Shown one piece after another: positions 6,815-7,276 of a DNA stretch of 7,276 bases. Below the pieces are notes generated by a model. That model was not told the origin of the DNA and searched no databases. It saw nothing but the letters and a program-made list of their open reading frames with translations. Both the position numbers and the translations under genes were made by a program. Source of the DNA: Gammaproteobacteria bacterium (lineage in GTDB: Bacteria > Pseudomonadota > Gammaproteobacteria > SZUA-229); assembly GCA_015484935.1 (NCBI GenBank), contig WFUQ01000005.1, positions 1 to 7,276 on the forward strand, in the 5' to 3' direction. The first letter of the stretch is position 1. Each line of letters opens with the position of its first letter.

Positions 6815-7276
6815 TCATCGCAAGCGTGCATACCGTGCGCCCTTGAGCAGAGTCGCTTTCAACCAGTTCCTGTCTTCACTGTCCCAGACAGGCAATAGAT
6901 AGATAGCCATCAACAAACCCGCATACAGTAAAACCCGCACCAAAAAAGCATAGAGTTCATCCGGTGGCAACAGATACCCCGGCACGACAAACAACATCGC
7001 GACACCACCGATGAGCATTATCGGTCGCCACTGTAGTCCCATATCGTAATGTTTTCTGGATTGGGTATACATCCAGATCAGTTCGGCTGTATTCGCACCG
7101 ATCAGTGTCATCGCGGCACCGTAGACACCCAGCAGCGGGATCAGTGCCAGATAGCCTATCGATGCCACCACCGCCTTGATCCAAGAGCCCGTCGCCATCA
7201 GCCCGGTCTTCTCACCATACAGTGCGCCAAAATTACAGAATACCGTCAGGATGTGCATGACCACAGCAAACATCAG
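6815..7276 (-). CDS. Polysaccharide flippase, Wzx/MVF type, C-terminal part (N-terminus beyond right edge)
   Basis: The last 153 residues of an integral membrane protein whose frame is open to the right edge. The Met at 7273 is internal, since the preceding codon (7276-7274) is coding Leu. Hydrophobic segments are seen at FAVVMHILTVFCNFGALY, in AVVASIGYLALIPLLGVYGAAMTLIGANTAELIWMY (two helices split by the G-x-x-G-A-A turn), at IMLIGGVAMLFVVPGYLL and at FLVRVLLYAGLLMAIYLLPVW. The order 'GEKTGLM', then a helix, then 'IPLLGVYGAAM' is typical of the Polysacc_synt_C region of O-antigen and exopolysaccharide flippases. These move undecaprenyl-linked repeat units across the cytoplasmic membrane. 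The tail is basic (LLKGARYARLR), as expected for a cytoplasmic end. Together with the glycosyltransferases it points to a Wzx-dependent pathway. It converges on GT4-3; no terminator is apparent in the 21-bp gap. Confidence 0.88.
   Translation of the reverse strand: MMFAVVMHILTVFCNFGALYGEKTGLMATGSWIKAVVASIGYLALIPLLGVYGAAMTLIGANTAELIWMYTQSRKHYDMGLQWRPIMLIGGVAMLFVVPGYLLPPDELYAFLVRVLLYAGLLMAIYLLPVWDSEDRNWLKATLLKGARYARLR

Overview
The window is a piece of a surface-polysaccharide (exopolysaccharide, capsule or O-antigen type) biosynthesis locus from a bacterium. Base composition is roughly balanced to slightly GC-rich by eye. Coding is dense, with ATG starts, modest Shine-Dalgarno sites and proteobacterial-looking proteins. 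A Gram-negative proteobacterium, perhaps a marine or environmental gammaproteobacterium, is my best guess, but no taxonomic marker is present. No RNA gene, insertion sequence, CRISPR array or integrase is visible.

Layout from left to right: (1) on the minus strand, the N-terminal two-thirds or so of a membrane-anchored family 2 glycosyltransferase (cut by the left edge), preceded upstream by a sulfotransferase (ST1); (2) an 83-bp divergent intergenic region; (3) on the plus strand, a GT-B family 4 glycosyltransferase; (4) a second sulfotransferase (ST2) on the minus strand, whose 3' end overlaps the 3' end of that glycosyltransferase by 15 bp; (5) a 131-bp divergent intergenic region; (6) a plus-strand three-gene operon of a third sulfotransferase (ST3) and two further family 4 glycosyltransferases, spaced by 3 bp and then overlapping by 14 bp; (7) a 21-bp convergent gap and then, on the minus strand, the C-terminal part of a Wzx/MVF-type polysaccharide flippase, cut by the right edge.

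Taken together, four glycosyltransferases would assemble a repeat unit, probably on a lipid carrier at the inner face of the cytoplasmic membrane. The flippase would export it, and up to three sulfotransferases could place sulfate esters on it from PAPS. The simplest reading is a locus for a sulfated polysaccharide. Sugar identity, polymerase, initiating transferase and PAPS-synthesis genes are not in the window. The three sulfotransferases have dissimilar sequences, and the coding strand switches four times in 7.3 kb. Both suggest the locus was built by successive acquisition of small cassettes rather than as a single operon.
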